DNA of 64,000 bases from Rhizomys pruinosus (taxonomy: Eukaryota; Chordata; Mammalia; Rodentia; Spalacidae). The stretch spans positions 7,673,743 through 7,737,742 of the forward strand of contig VZQC01006589.1 in assembly GCA_009823505.1 (NCBI GenBank), written 5' to 3'. Below, piece after piece: positions 34,288-46,699 of the stretch. The first letter of the stretch is position 1; every line of letters starts with the position of its first letter. Under the pieces are notes generated by a model. That model made no database searches, was not told the DNA's origin, and saw nothing but the letters and a program-made list of their open reading frames with translations. The position numbers and the translations under genes were made by a program.

Positions 34288-34770
34288 GTGGAGGAAGGAT
34301 AGCATCTTCAGCAAATGATGCTGGCAAAACTGGATCACCATTTGCAGAAGAACAAAATTAAACCCCTACCTCTCACCCTATACAAAAATCAACTCCAAGT
34401 GGATCAAAGATCTCAACATGAAACATGAAACCCTGAAGATGATAGACCAAAAAGTTGGCAACAACCTACAAGACATAGGTGTAGGAAAAAGACTTCCTAA
34501 ATCAGACAACAGCTGTGCAGGATATAAGGTCAACAATTGACAAATGGGACCTCATCAAACTAAAAAGCTTCTGTGCAGCTAACAAAAAATAATCAAGGAA
34601 GTAAAGAGAAACCCACAGAGTGCTTGGAAATATTCACCAGTGATACATCAGATCATTACTATTCAGAATATGTAAACTACTCAAAAAACAAAGAGGTGAG
34701 AGAACAAACAGCTCACTGAAAAAGACAGTGTAAATAGATGAACAGAGACTTCACCAATGAGGAAATAACG
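34288..34770 (+). mobile_element. L1 ORF2 3' segment, first of three
   Basis: 'aggatagcatcttcagcaaa', 'aagtggatcaaagatctcaa' and 'gacctcatcaaactaaaaag' are standard ORF2 words. The segment stops at 'aataacgatggaag', where the homology starts again further 5' in the L1. Confidence 0.85.
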
Positions 34771-35343
34771 ATGGAAGCAAATGGTCCTGGCAAAACTGTG
34801 TTGCCATTTGTAGAAAGATGAATCTGAACCCCAACCCTTCACCATGTACAAAAACCAATTCCACATGGATCAAAAAACTCAGTGTGAAACCAGAAACCCT
34901 GAAAATGATAGAAGAAAATGTTGGCAGTAAACTACAAAATATGGGCGTGGGATTAGTCTTTCCAGAATAAACAGCAGCAGAAAACAAGGTCAACAATAGA
35001 CAAGTGGGGCCTCATTAAACTCAAAAGCTTCTTTACAGTGAAAAAAAATAAGTGAAGAGAAAACCCACCGAGTGGGGAGAAATCTTCACCAGTGACACAT
35101 CTGATAGAGCATTAACATCCAGAATATATAAACTACTCAAAAAAGGAGGAAGAAAACAAACGACTCTATCAAAAGATGGAGTAAAGAGCTGAATAGAGAA
35201 TTCACAAATGAAGAAGTGAAGATCGCTGAGAAACATCTCAGAAAGTGTTCAGGTCACTAATAATTCAGGAGATGCAAATTCAAACTAGCTTAAGATTTAA
35301 CCTTACCGTGGTAAGACTGACTAAGATTAAGAAAACGAATGAA
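34771..35343 (+). mobile_element. L1 ORF2 3' segment, second
   Basis: It restarts at 'ggtcctggcaaaactgtgtt', paralogous to 34318 onwards, and extends ~75 bp further, to 'gactaagattaagaaaacg'. It is clearly diverged from the first segment, so this is not a recent exact duplication. Confidence 0.85.
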
Positions 35344-35494
35344 GCCGGGCGTGGTGGTGCACGCCTTTAATCCTAGCACTTGGGAGGCAGAGGCAGGCAG
35401 ATCTTTGTGAGTTCAAGGCCAGCTTGGTCTACAGAGTGAGTTCCAGGACAGCTGGGGCTACAGGGAGACCCTGTCTCAAAAAGACCAAAAAAAA
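35344..35494 (+). repeat. B1 SINE between L1 segments
   Basis: CpG-bearing 'gccgggcgtggtggtgcacg', 'gcagatctttgtgagttcaa' and 'agaccctgtctcaaaaagac' with an A tail. It is young. The L1 sequence on its two sides overlaps by ~80 bp instead of being continuous. Confidence 0.96.
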
Positions 35495-35571
35495 GTGTTC
35501 AACATCATTAGTTATTAAGGAAATGCAAATCAAAACCACTTTAAGAGTTCATCTTACCCCAGTAAAAAAGG

Positions 35572-35612
<41 letters not shown>

Positions 35613-36540
35613 AAGAAAGAAAACAAATGACACCAAATGCTGGAGAGGTTGTGGGGAAAGGAGAACACTCACTGCTGGTAGGAATGCAACCCTTATGGAA
35701 AGCAGTGTGGAAAACTCTTAAAAGGCTCAAAATGAGCCTACCACCTGACCCAGTCATACCACTCCTGTGTATATACCCACAAGACTCATCCTATTGCAGA
35801 GATACATGCGCATCTATGTTTATCACACCTCTCTTAACAAGAGTGAAGATCTGGAAGCAACCCTAGTGTCCCTCAACTGATGAGTGGATAAAGAAGATGT
35901 GGTACATCAACACAATGCAGTTCTATGCAGCAGTAAAGAAAGATGACATCATGAACTTTGCAGGTAAACGAATGGATCTAGAAGCCATTATGCTAAGCAA
36001 AGTAACACAGTCCCAGAAATACAAGTGAGGAATGGTAGCCCTCATTTGTGGATGCTAGCACTGAATCCCTAGTTGCAAAGCAAATTGAGCATTGAGTAAC
36101 TTGTTATAATGTTTGTTACTATTGGTGCTTTCTTACTAGAATTAAACAGAGATTGCTATAAGACTCACCAGACCATTGCAAACAGAACTTGGATAGTTCC
36201 AAGAGTTTAACATGTCACCTCAGAGAAAAAGCTTGATCTCCTATCTCTCATGCTCTTTTTTGTCTCCCCCTGCCCCCCAATCAAAGCCCAGGGACTCTTG
36301 TAGAAGAAGTTAGTCTGTAAGACGAAAGAGGGGGATGAATTGTGAGATGACGGCAAAAACAGACTGGATTTTCTAGATTTTTTTATTTGATCAAAATAGT
36401 TGTGTAAGCAAACCTCTTCAACTGGACTTGAGGACCCTGTGTATAAAATTGAACTGAGATGTTAACTAATTGGGTTTATATAGATACTCCTTACGTTTAT
36501 TGCCTATGTGTACTTACCCAAAAACAAAAACAAAAAATAG
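35495..36540 (+). mobile_element. L1 ORF2 3' segment, third, with 3'UTR
   Basis: 'gtgttcaacatcattagtta' restarts ORF2, and the C-terminus follows (frame 35627-35866 with 'PPDPVIPLLCIYPQDSS', then shifted frames to about 36050). Inside it a pure A run (35574-35610) replaces a short coding piece. The 3'UTR seems to continue to about 36540, by resemblance to 46.1-46.3 kb ('cttcaactggacttgaggac'). Confidence 0.8.
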
Positions 36541-37252
36541 ACACAGACTTCTGCATTTCCCCACACTTGCCTTGTCTGTCTCTCATCATTAATTCCTGAA
36601 GATGTTAGTTGGCCCTAGTTCATCTATCTCGCTACTGAAGTCTTCCTTTAAACGCTTATCTTAGTTAAGGTTAAGGGAGACAGATTTTCTCGACTCTTTT
36701 GTGTCTGAAAATGTCTGCATTTCAGCTTTATTTGCAGAAAACAGTTTTGCTAAAATGCTTGGCAGGAACTTTTCCAGCATTGAAAGGAGGCTTTTCCGTG
36801 TTCCCTGACCTCCATCGTGTCTATGCTTTGCCTCCTTTAGTGCTCTCTGTTTAACCTTGGCTTTCTGAATCTTGACTGTTACATGGTTCCGCATTTCTTA
36901 TCTCAAATATTCTCAGTTCTCCTGGATCTGAGAGTTATGTTATTTTCTTAGTTTGCAACCTTCTTAGTCCTTTACTTTGGGGCATACCCTTTATTTCTTC
37001 CTTTATTTTTGATGGTGAATCAGATATGAGATTAAGTTGATTGTTATACATACAAGCTTTTGAGGCTTTCTGCTCTTTTCTATTTTAATTTGTTCTTGGG
37101 ACTGTGTTATCTCTGTTGGGCCCTGATTATGGACATACCCAATAAGTTTTTCAAATAAGTTACTGAATTGGAGCTCCATATTTTCTATTTGATATTTACG
37201 TGTAGTGTCTATTCATAAAATCTTTCGTGTTTCTCATCTATAGATTCATTTT
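36541..37252. other. No feature recognised
   Basis: The 77-codon minus frame at 36661-36894 is basic and charged, with no family match that I know. No repeat named. Confidence 0.45.
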
Positions 37253-37262
37253 AGGAATATGT

Positions 37263-37509
37263 GTTTATTTTATTTTATTTTATTTATTTCTGTATGTGTA
37301 TGAATGTACTGTCTGCATGCAAGTTTGTGCACCCGTGTCGTGCAATGCCGCAGAGGTCAGAAGAGGGTGTAGGATTCCCCTGGAACTGGAGTCCTCCTGG
37401 AACTGGAGTTTCAGACGGTTCTTGGCCGCCATGTGGGTGCTGGGGATCAAACCCGGATCCTCTGTAAGAGTGGTTGGTGCTCTTAACCACTAGGCCATCT
37501 CTCCAGCCC
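37263..37509 (-). repeat. Young B2 SINE, minus strand
   Basis: Reversed near-consensus copy with the 17-bp duplication ('ctggaactggagt' twice), ending 'gccatctctccagccc'. A 10-bp 'aggaatatgt' flanks it (37253-37262 and 37510-37519). Confidence 0.95.
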
Positions 37510-37519
37510 AGGAATATGT

Positions 37520-38600
37520 TTTATTTAGTGCTTGAAAATACCCATAACAACTCTTTTAAAGCTAGTGTATCACCAAGTTTCTGCTTCATCTCTGAACTGG
37601 TCATTTCAAAACACCAGTTGTAAATTTTTGTAAATTTTGTACATATTTCCTTAATTATAGGATTTTTTTATTAGTTGCCATGTCTTAATTGTTGGCTGAA
37701 CATTGCTAAAGACATTTAATTGATCTAAATTACTGTGTGTCCCATAACAGATCACCTTCCCTCATTCAGCAAGCAGTTAGGGTTTGTGGGAATGGCTTAG
37801 AAATTCTCTCCAACCAATATCCATGATGTAGACCACCTGACATATGTATTTATTTCTGTCAGTATTCTGATTCTGTTTCTTAGCCCAGTCCCTTGCCATG
37901 TCTTAAGATCGTGCATGGTTAGTCTAGATGTGTTGTGTAGGCATTTCCTCTAAGCTGATCATTGTCTTTTGGAGAGAGGAGAGAAAGTAACATGATTCAG
38001 AAGTTTCATCCACTAGGCTATAAAGCAATACATAATTGCTTGGGAGAGGGACTATCCGTTCTGATGAACTGACTGCAGCCTGAATGAGCAGCCCCAGGGA
38101 TGAGGCTTTCTCGAGTTGTGGCCCTTGCTGGGATGAGGTTCAAGTGATGTGGCTGCTTTTGATTCATCCACAGTCCTACAAGTACCCAGCAACTACCCTC
38201 CTTTAAGTAACCACATTAAACTCCAGTTCACCAATTTGGATTTGGGTGGAATAATTTTATGGATCATCAGCTTTGAATATCCTATGTGGAGTTAACAGGC
38301 ACTTTTCCAGGGAAAGTCATGCAACAGAGGCAGGGATTTCTGTCTGGGTCCTGCATGCTGACTCTCTTCCTTTATTCTTTTTGTCTCTTAGTGTTTCTTT
38401 GAAACCTCAAACCAGTAAAGTATGAATTTTCAACATCCTATAAAGTATTTATAGTTTAAGAAAAAATCCATACCTAAAAGCCACAACATGTAAAGTATTT
38501 CAAGATAAAGTCCATATTTTTCTCCAATTTTTCCTACTTAGTTATTTCAAAAGATTTGGGGTTTCTTTGTATTGTGTGCATTTTTTAAGCTACAAATCAT
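37520..38600. other. No feature recognised
   Basis: Mixed sequence without a repeat that I can name or a long open frame. Confidence 0.5.
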
Positions 38601-38817
38601 TTTTTTTATTTATTTTGTATGTGTGTGAATGTACTGTCTGCATGTAGCTTTGTGCACCCGTGTTGTGCAATGCCGCAGAGGTCAGAAAAGGGTGTCAGAT
38701 TCCCCTGGAACTGGAGTCAAAGACGGTTCTCAGCTGCCATGTGGGTGCTGGGGATTGAACCCGGGTCCTCTGGAAGAGTAGTCGGCGCTCTTAACTGCTA
38801 GGCCATCTCTCCAGCCC
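38601..38817 (-). repeat. Young B2 SINE without the 17-bp duplication
   Basis: 'gcacccgtgttgtgcaatgc' and 'cctggaactggagtcaaaga' (single copy of the duplicated segment), ending 'gccatctctccagccc'. No clean target duplication was seen. Confidence 0.94.
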
Positions 38818-39020
38818 TACTGTGCGCATTTTAACCTTTATTTTTTTCATTCACACAATCTTTTATTTTCTTTTGTAACATATTCAGCCCATGGTTTGCA
38901 GTTTCTGTAAATACAAATGAAAAGTCTACCCACCTTCAATGTGACACAAACTCCATTGCACTCTCCAGATGTTGGATCTATTTTTCCTCAAAACAGCCTT
39001 CTGAACCCCCATTCAACATG

Positions 39021-39190
39021 TATTTATTTTTATTTTTTATAGGTATTTCATGTGTGTCCCTGGTGCCAGAAGAGGGCGTCAGTTCCCCTGGTTACGGAAA
39101 GTTGTGAGCTGTCATGTGGGTTCTGGGAACTGAACCCCAGTCCTCTGCATGAACAGGAAGTACTGTTAATCTCTGAGGCATCAGGGTCGT
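39021..39190 (-). repeat. B3-like SINE, minus strand
   Basis: 'ccctggtgccagaagagggc', 'gagctgtcatgtgggttctg' and 'ttaatctctgaggcatcagg' match a reversed, shorter B2-family element. Confidence 0.75.
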
Positions 39191-39239
39191 TCCCGCACCT
39201 GGAGCCTACCAGACAAGCCTGCACACACGGATCTTACTG

Positions 39240-39500
39240 ATTGAAATTTCTCAAACTTTATACAGTATATTTTGATCCAATTTAGAGCCCTTCCCCTAGC
39301 ACATCCCTTTTGTACCCCACACAAGAGTTCACGTACTTTCCCATATATATATTAAGGTCTATCAGGTCCCAGTTTATTGATGAATATTGCTTTCCCAGGT
39401 ATCTGTTAATCGTTTTACTTTACTGCATGAGACTTTCTTTGAATCTTTCTTTACCACTGAAGTGATATTTATTCCTATTTGAGATGATGTTGTTTTCATT
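39240..39500 (-). mobile_element. Old L1 3' end, minus strand
   Basis: 'gaaatttctcaaactttata', 'tttagagcccttcccctagc' and 'catatatatattaaggtcta' resemble the reversed 3' ends at 22.4 and 54.4 kb. No coding sequence. Confidence 0.45.
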
Positions 39501-40737
39501 TCTTAGAGGCAGTGCCTATTCAAATACTTTTGAGGATGTCAGTATGTTTAGGAGTTTTATTCTGTATTACACATAAATATTTCACGTCCAGAGCCATCAT
39601 GGACTGGGAGGGCTGGGAATTTGATCCATCATTATGTTTTATGTTTAGCTCTAAAACATTATGAAAATTTGAGACAGTCCTATGTGATTCAGAGTCTAAC
39701 CAAGGAAAACCAAATACTAGCCATGGCATATAAAGATTAATAATATAAAATATTCATGTATTATTTAGCATAACACTATAGGGAATTAGGTTCACTGGTG
39801 ATGAAAGAAGCTGGAAGATCAAGCTATGGAAAATGAGGCAGACAGGGAATCATCAGGAAAGGAAGCCAGTTTTCTTTTGTGGGACAATGGAAACAGATAC
39901 CTTGTCTGTCCATGCAATACGCTGAAAGCTCAAAGAAGGTAAGCAAGTCAGGTTAGAGGAGAGACTCTCCTCAAGCCCTCACAGCACTGAAGCAGCTGCT
40001 GGGGTAGAGACAGGGAGAAGCAATCTTGCCTTGTTTTTCTTCTGCATCTCACCGTGTTTCCAGTTTCTGGATTGGCCAGTATCCTGAGAGAGTGTTGACG
40101 CAGATGCTCAGGAATGATGACACTCCATTAGGAATCAAAGTCATTCCCTCAGCCCTGAGAGGGAAGAGAGATGCCAATAGTTCACCCTTACTAAAACCAG
40201 ATGCTCCCTCATGGGGCTGGAGTGCTACCCTTTGTACATCCTGCTGATACATCAGGGTGACAACTATGTAATCATGGATTGCAGAGATCTGGCCAGGATT
40301 ACAAGACCACAACTCTACTGAAGAAATTTCTATAAACAAACAAAAATAAATTATTGAACAAAAGCAATGACCTAAAGAAAGTTTTAACCTCCAGCACCAT
40401 AGCTGGGACAAAGAGTACCCAAGGAACCTGGAGTTCAGTGTAGGAGAGAGGCTGAGCTGTGCCACTGTGGATGTTAGGCCAGTCTGGCTACTCGGGTTGA
40501 CTCTGTCTCTAAAAGGGAAAACAAATAATGTGTGGTAACACTATTTCAAATAAAGAAAACTTCACAGTAAGGCTGGACTCTCTCATTTCATTTTTCTCAG
40601 TAAATAATGCCTGACTTTAACAATAAAATGTTACAAACATTGCTACAAAGAATACACACAGCCTGGAGTGAAAAAGCTATTCCTGGAATCAGATTCAGAT
40701 GCAGGAGTATCTGGGAACTCAAAAGGTGAGAATCTGC
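39501..40737. other. No feature recognised
   Basis: Mixed composition. The 138-codon minus frame at 40049-40465 is the longest here and has no recognisable domain; its start and end have no splice support that I can see. Confidence 0.45.
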
Positions 40738-40905
40738 ACCTGGGGTTGTAGCTCAGTTAGTACAAGGCTTTCTGAGCAAGCATATTTATAAATCTAGCAC
40801 TAGACAGGAAGAGTCAGGAGGATCTAAACTCAAAGGCATCCTCAGCTAGATAATGAGTTTAAGGACAACCCAGGATATATAAAAACCTGTTTCAACAAAA
40901 TAATT
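40738..40905 (+). repeat. B4 (ID + B1-like) SINE
   Basis: The ID/tRNA-like head 'ggggttgtagctcagttagt' is followed by a B1-like body ('aaactcaaaggcatcctcag', 'gagtttaaggacaacccagg') and an A-rich end. Confidence 0.8.
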
Positions 40906-40907
40906 TA

Positions 40908-41122
40908 GGGGCTGGAAAGATGGTTCAGCAGTTAGAAGCAATAGCTGTTCGTGCAGAGGACCAGGTGCCACCCAGGTGGCAAGTAGCAATTTTTACTTCA
41001 GTTCCAGGGAATACAACACCCTTTTCTGGCCTCTACTAGTGTTGCACAAGATGGGTACACTTGCATACATGCAGCCAAGATACCCATACACATAAAAAAT
41101 CATTTTTAATTTAAAGAACAAA
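40908..41122 (+). repeat. B2 SINE
   Basis: Diverged head 'gggctggaaagatggttcag' and body 'cccttttctggcctctacta' with an A-rich tail, directly after the B4. Confidence 0.85.
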
Positions 41123-41159
41123 TAAAGTTATAGTTTGAAACTACATGAAAACATGTTGA

Positions 41160-42440
41160 ATGCATCTGGATTTAGAGAATTGTAAATTGACACAATGAAA
41201 AGTTATTATGTACCTGTACGATTAAAATCTAATGCACTGACAATACCAATTAGACCAGAGGGTGTGCTTTGTCGGGGTCCTCGTTCTTTGTTGAAGAAGT
41301 GACTTTGAAACACCTTGTGAAATTTCTTTCAAATGACAGTAGTCTTGTTTTGTAGTTAGTTAAATGTAAACAAACTTTGAAAACACTTGGGGCAGGACCC
41401 TTCCCTCATAATCAACAGCCTGTAAAAGCAAGGACTGGGACTCCCTGACTCTGTTCACTGTTCAAAGAAATGGGACCTGAATCTAATCTCTGGTCCTGGG
41501 GGAAGACACGACATCCTGAAATGCCCATATCTTCTACTTAACTCTGGTTCAAGGGGCCCTAAACCTTTAGTAGAAGGCTATGTGGCAAAGAACAAGTTTC
41601 GACCATTGCCCCTCCTGGTAAGGGACAAACCAAACAGGACTGTGAGCCAGCTGGACAGAATAATTCCCTTGAGAAAAGCTGCTTGTGCTAGATCCTTTAG
41701 AAAGAGGATGCAGCTGCATGAAGTGCAGAACAGCACAGCAATCCTTGCGGAGACTCACCCTTTGAGGTGTGCTCTACATCATAATGAATGCTGCCTATGG
41801 CCCTCTGTGTGTCTTTTCCTCTGTGTCTTCTGAATTATTTTCTCAGAGATCACTGGACTTGAGAGCTACCACAAGTCCAGAGGAAGTGTTACAAAGCCTT
41901 GCAACAATTTTCCTGGCTGTTTACTGACTGAGTTGAAAACATATGTTTAGACAAAAACTTGCTTGTGAATGTTGATAGCTGTTTTATTCCCATCTATAAA
42001 AAAACTGGAAACAACTGTGATGTCTGTCAAAGGCCGAGCTGTAGTAAAATTGTTACAGGAACCATTATTCCACTATAACTCAGATGTATGATGTACCAGT
42101 GAAAAGACCTGGAAAACATATAAAAGCTGCTGGGGAAATGGACTCCTGAGAGACTGCTGGTGCATGAGTCCCACTGGCAGACAGACACATTGAACAGATC
42201 CAAATTTTCCACAGGTGAAGGGGGAAGAAGAAACAAAGCGTACACCACAGATGACATCCAAGGCAATGGAACTATTTGAAAATGCAGGCAGGCAACATTA
42301 TTATTTGGCTAATGCCGCTCCCAAATTCTACATGATATAAAGACTGATGGAAATGTAAAGGATGGATTGCGTTTGCTCTAAGAGTATTTGAAATTGGTTC
42401 ATTGATCATAATAAATATAAAATAAAAATAAAATTAGAAT
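41160..42440 (+). mobile_element. Ancient mammalian L1 fragments
   Basis: 'attgacacaatgaaaagtta' near 41188 and 'gatagctgttttattcccat' to 'actggaaacaactgtgatg' near 41973-42022 look like heavily diverged ORF2 3' words with old-L1 spacing. The middle (41270-41950) is not recognised; its 83-codon frame at 41582-41833 has no known domain. Confidence 0.4.
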
Positions 42441-43164
42441 AATATTTATACTAATGTAAAGTGTTAACATAGAGGAAACTGGAGGAGCAGAGTATATGCG
42501 AGCTCGGAACTCTCCTTAGCTTTTCTGTAAAGTACAACTTAAAATCAATCAAACAGTTAAAATTTACCATGTGACATGCGTAGTCACACAACATACAGAC
42601 ATATATGCCACAATGAAAACTTTTAAATTCATGTTAAGACAACTCTCCCTTTCAGGAAGAAGGCGAGTCCCTTGTCATCCACTGAGTTGATGGCTCATGA
42701 TGTCACATGATGGTCTGGACTGTACTGACTCAAAAGGCAGGAGGCCAGATTTACGTTTTAGAATGGGGATTATTTCCTCCCTCATAGGGAAGTCTTTGTC
42801 AAAAGAAAGAACACAGCTTGTCTAGTGGAAGATGAGGTCACTTGGAACTTAGTTAAGCCAGAACAGAGCGGGGCCCCTGGACCAACCCTGACCTTCTTAG
42901 AGAAATCGGGAAAGGTGACTCTGACAACAAAACCCTTCTGAACCCAACATTAACAGCAGATGTACAAGTAAAGTGAAAGTGAGATAAGTTTAAGATCCAC
43001 TAAAAGTTTATCACCCAAGACTAGAAAATAATAAATTTGCTCAGAGAGTGTTGGTCACAGATCATCTATCAAATTGTAACTCCCAAAACTAGTAGCTTTT
43101 CAGTATTATTCCTATTGTCCACTTTCATATAATTTGGCTTTTGTTTATAACCTGTAAAATTAGA
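42441..43164. other. No feature recognised
   Basis: AT-rich with no repeat that I can name. Confidence 0.5.
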
Positions 43165-43307
43165 TAGCAGGGCAGTTGTGTGCTGTGGTACAAGCCTTTA
43201 GTCCCAGAACTTAAGAGGCAAAAATAGGTTGCTCTCTCTGAGATTTTCTGGTCTACACAGCGAGTTCCAAACCAGCAGGGGCTTCGGGAAGAAACTTTCT
43301 CAAAAAA
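43165..43307 (+). repeat. Degenerate B1 SINE
   Basis: 'tgtgctgtggtacaagcctt', 'tagtcccagaacttaagagg' and 'tctacacagcgagttcc' follow B1 order with many changes. The A tail runs into an AT microsatellite. Confidence 0.75.
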
Positions 43308-43341
43308 AAATATATATATATATATATAAATATATTATATC

Positions 43342-43375
<34 letters not shown>

Positions 43376-43378
43376 TAC
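43308..43378. repeat. (AT)n microsatellite at B1 tail
   Basis: AT-repeat stretch grown from the B1 A tail. Confidence 0.93.
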
Positions 43379-43586
43379 AGCAGAAAGCCTGAAGAGTTCT
43401 TACTCATTTCTAGAATTTTGTTCAAACTTTGAATTTGCATGATTGTATAGAATTAAATTTGGTTGTTGTTCTCAGTTTCCCTATAAGTTATGAAGGAGTC
43501 TTGCTTTCCAAAACCCTGGCTTAGAAGACTGCAATGATGCCAATGTCCAAATACAACGAACAATGTTGGAGGCAGGATATGGGAGA

Positions 43587-43619
43587 GGTAGATGTAGATG
43601 ATAGATGATAGATGATAGG

Positions 43620-43664
<45 letters not shown>

Positions 43665-43703
43665 GATAGATAATAGATAAATAGTTGAACAAATAGATGA
43701 ATG

Positions 43704-43741
<38 letters not shown>

Positions 43742-43781
43742 GAGATGGATAGTTGGATAAATGAATGGATGGATAGGTGAT
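43587..43781. repeat. (GATA)n microsatellite, interrupted
   Basis: Two main GATA runs with GATG variants and a ~45-bp less regular middle. The 119- and 131-codon minus frames covering it are translations of the tetranucleotide. Confidence 0.97.
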
Positions 43782-44023
43782 ACAGGAGCAATTCCCGAAA
43801 TGAGCCCTGGGTGCCAACATTTGCAGGAATTTCAAAATCAGAGGCCACATCTGCATCAGCATAATTTTTTTCATTTCCAATGTCAGTGCAGCAGACTTCA
43901 GGAAATAGATTTGCTTTAAAACCTGACTGACTTAATGTTGAATAATAGTTCCATATCTCTATGGTCCATAGAAAATTATTTAATATGTGGTTACTGGATG
44001 AAAATTATAAACACACATATGTG

Positions 44024-44025
<2 letters not shown>

Positions 44026-44073
<48 letters not shown>
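44026..44073. repeat. (CT)n microsatellite
   Basis: A pure CT run of about 24 units. Confidence 0.97.
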
Positions 44074-44076
<3 letters not shown>

Positions 44077-45339
44077 AACATTTAAGCAAAAACAAAGATC
44101 AGAGGCATTATTTAACTATTTAAGGGGAAAAGTGAGAGATACAAATTTGAGAAGTTAGAGAAGCTATGAACCAGTACAGTGTTTAAAATATAAAACAAAA
44201 TGAATAAACAAAAACCTGGAAATAACTGAAATGTCAGAGAACTGTCTAAATGATTTAATGGGTATTGACTATAGTGCATTAAGAATCAACTCTGCCCAAG
44301 CTTTATCCACAAAGTATAGGATATTTTAAGGCTTAGTGAATTGTTTAGATTAGTTAAATTTAGGTGTAGGTTTTGGTGGAAATGGTAATACAATTGAACT
44401 AATTGGGAATATAAAATGTTAATTGTTTTATCTATAATTTGTATTGGGTTAAGGTACACAAATAGTCTCTATATTTTTCTGAATTATATAACATCACATT
44501 ATAACACTTTATTTTACTTGTAGGACAATTTAAAGGAACTAAGCTTAAATTTCCTTCCCAAATAAGTAGCATACAGCCAATGAGAAGCAGTTTGGGTAAA
44601 TTTAATGAAAGCTTATGCCTTGGCTCCTGTTTATGGGTATGTGTAATACAACTTAGGCATCTATAAGTCAAAACATAAAAATGTAAAAAAAAAAAAAAAA
44701 AGAGGGAGGTGGGAGGTGGGGTAGTATCCTTTCTGGGATACAAATGGAAAACTCTGTGTTCCAATCCTATTGATAAATTTTCAACTTTTCTCATCTTGAA
44801 ACTAACAATGTGAGGAGAATTTTATGTTCCCACAGGTAAAAATCACCAATATAAATGCCTGAAAACATACAGCATATGGTTATGCAGGATGGACTGGGAA
44901 ATGCCAGCAGAGAGGTTGACCCATCTGAACATTAAAGAAAGAGGAACCTCAGACTGCCTGAGTCACAGACACTGAGCATCTCTCCGAATAATATTGGGGT
45001 TAACTGTTTATAATGGGCCCTAATGAAGTTTACCCTCCAGATACTGAGAAACCTTCCTACCTCTCCCCTTTATAGGAAAAAGAAAAACATGATGGTAATG
45101 AAACCACTCCCTAACTGTAAATTAGAGCCAATTGTTACAGTGGTAATTTCCTATAAAACAGGCATAACTACCCTTTTTTAATTGACTGATAGGCATAGGA
45201 ACTGTGAAAGGATAATTCTCTATCTAGAGCCAAATTCAATAGTAAAGTGTTTATAAGTTGTGTAATTAAGCAAAATATATTACTACAGGAAAGCTCTGAC
45301 ATCAGCAATGAATTATTCTGCCTAGGAGATGTTGGCTAG
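44074..45339. other. No gene recognised; possibly old L1
   Basis: 'aacctggaaataactgaaat' near 44213 resembles an ancient L1 word, but nothing else aligns clearly. A short A run lies at 44683-44701. The 120-codon minus frame at 44432-44794 has no recognisable domain. Confidence 0.4.
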
Positions 45340-46320
45340 GGGATTCAAACCCGCCCCCCCCAAATTATAAAGGCCTTTTGCCTATAAGTGGGATATATGC
45401 AAGGAGAAAGGCAGTAAGTCCCTGTTGTCGAAGACCTGGTGTGAGCATGAAAAATGTTATGAGACGTCACTTGCTAGCGTACAACTGGCCTCTGAAATGC
45501 TAGAGAGCGTTACCAAAGGCCACTACAGCAATACAGCAAAATATTGGTCTCCCTGAGACAAACAAGACTCCTCCGAAAATATCAGCTACACCTCAACAGC
45601 CTGGAGATACAGTGCAACAGTGGCAGCCAAGTGTCTATATTATATCCCAAAACTATTTGGCTATTAGCTCTCTCCTTGGAGGAATAACTCACAGTGGATG
45701 CCACAAGCTTATGTCCTCTAGTGGTTAGGCGATGTTATAATCACAATAAGAATTTGTCACCCTTTATAGAGAAACCACAGTTTGCAGATTAGCATACCAT
45801 CCAAGCATCTGTGTCTATATTCACAGCTTAGCTTGACATAATAATTAGTACTGCTTAAATGCCTGTACATCCAATAGCTTGTGCTTTGTTAGTGTGACTA
45901 AAAAGGGTATCACTGGAAAAGCTGTCAACCCATGAAGGGAAACAACCTGAACAGAATAGAGTCCAAAATGACAACTCCAAAGAAATTAGACTGTTTTCTT
46001 CTCACCCACTGGTGCCCCTTTCCCAAAGCCCAGGGAGCAAACTGTGGAAGAGGAGGCGTGGTAGAATGTAAGGGCTATGGAGAGATAGGGGTGAATCATG
46101 AGACTACAGGAATATAGTCTGGACTCCTAACTGATCAACATGCCTGTGCATACAAGCTTCTCCAACTGGACTATGGGGACCTTGGGTTGTTCAAAATTTG
46201 GACAAAGATACTTGCAAAATGCACCAATTACCTAATTGCATGACATACTGAGTAACATCAATGTTATCTGCAAACAACTGTGTCATTATATTATAGAATC
46301 CCTTAAAAATAAAAAAAAAA
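45340..46320 (+). mobile_element. Possible old L1 3'UTR
   Basis: It ends in an A-rich tract ('aaaaataaaaaaaaa' near 46306-46320). 'ttctccaactggactatggg' resembles the end of the L1 at 36.4 kb. Upstream, 'acctcaacagcctggagata' resembles rodent L1 3'UTR words. No coding is seen. Confidence 0.4.
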
Positions 46321-46699
46321 ATAATCAAAAGAACTAAGCTACATTCAATAGCTGGATGAAAGTAGTTGCATGATTTTTAATCAAAAGGAAGATCCAAAAG
46401 ATTGCATTCTCCATGAAATCTTTTCAAATCTAGTTAATAAAACACCCAAATAACCAACTGTACATTTTTGTTGGATGTGACAAAGATTAAAATACATATC
46501 ACTGAGAAATACCAAACTTAAAATCGTCATTATTGTAGGAAAAGGGAGGGGGAGGAGGGGAAGTAGAGCTCACTTGAGTTTTTACATAAGGCATTAAATT
46601 TAGTATCTTTTTGTCAGAAAATGGAACAAGTCTTTAAGTGTACCTGTTAAAGGTTAGAAGTAACATATGCATTAACCTGGAGTGGACAAGAAAAGTGGA

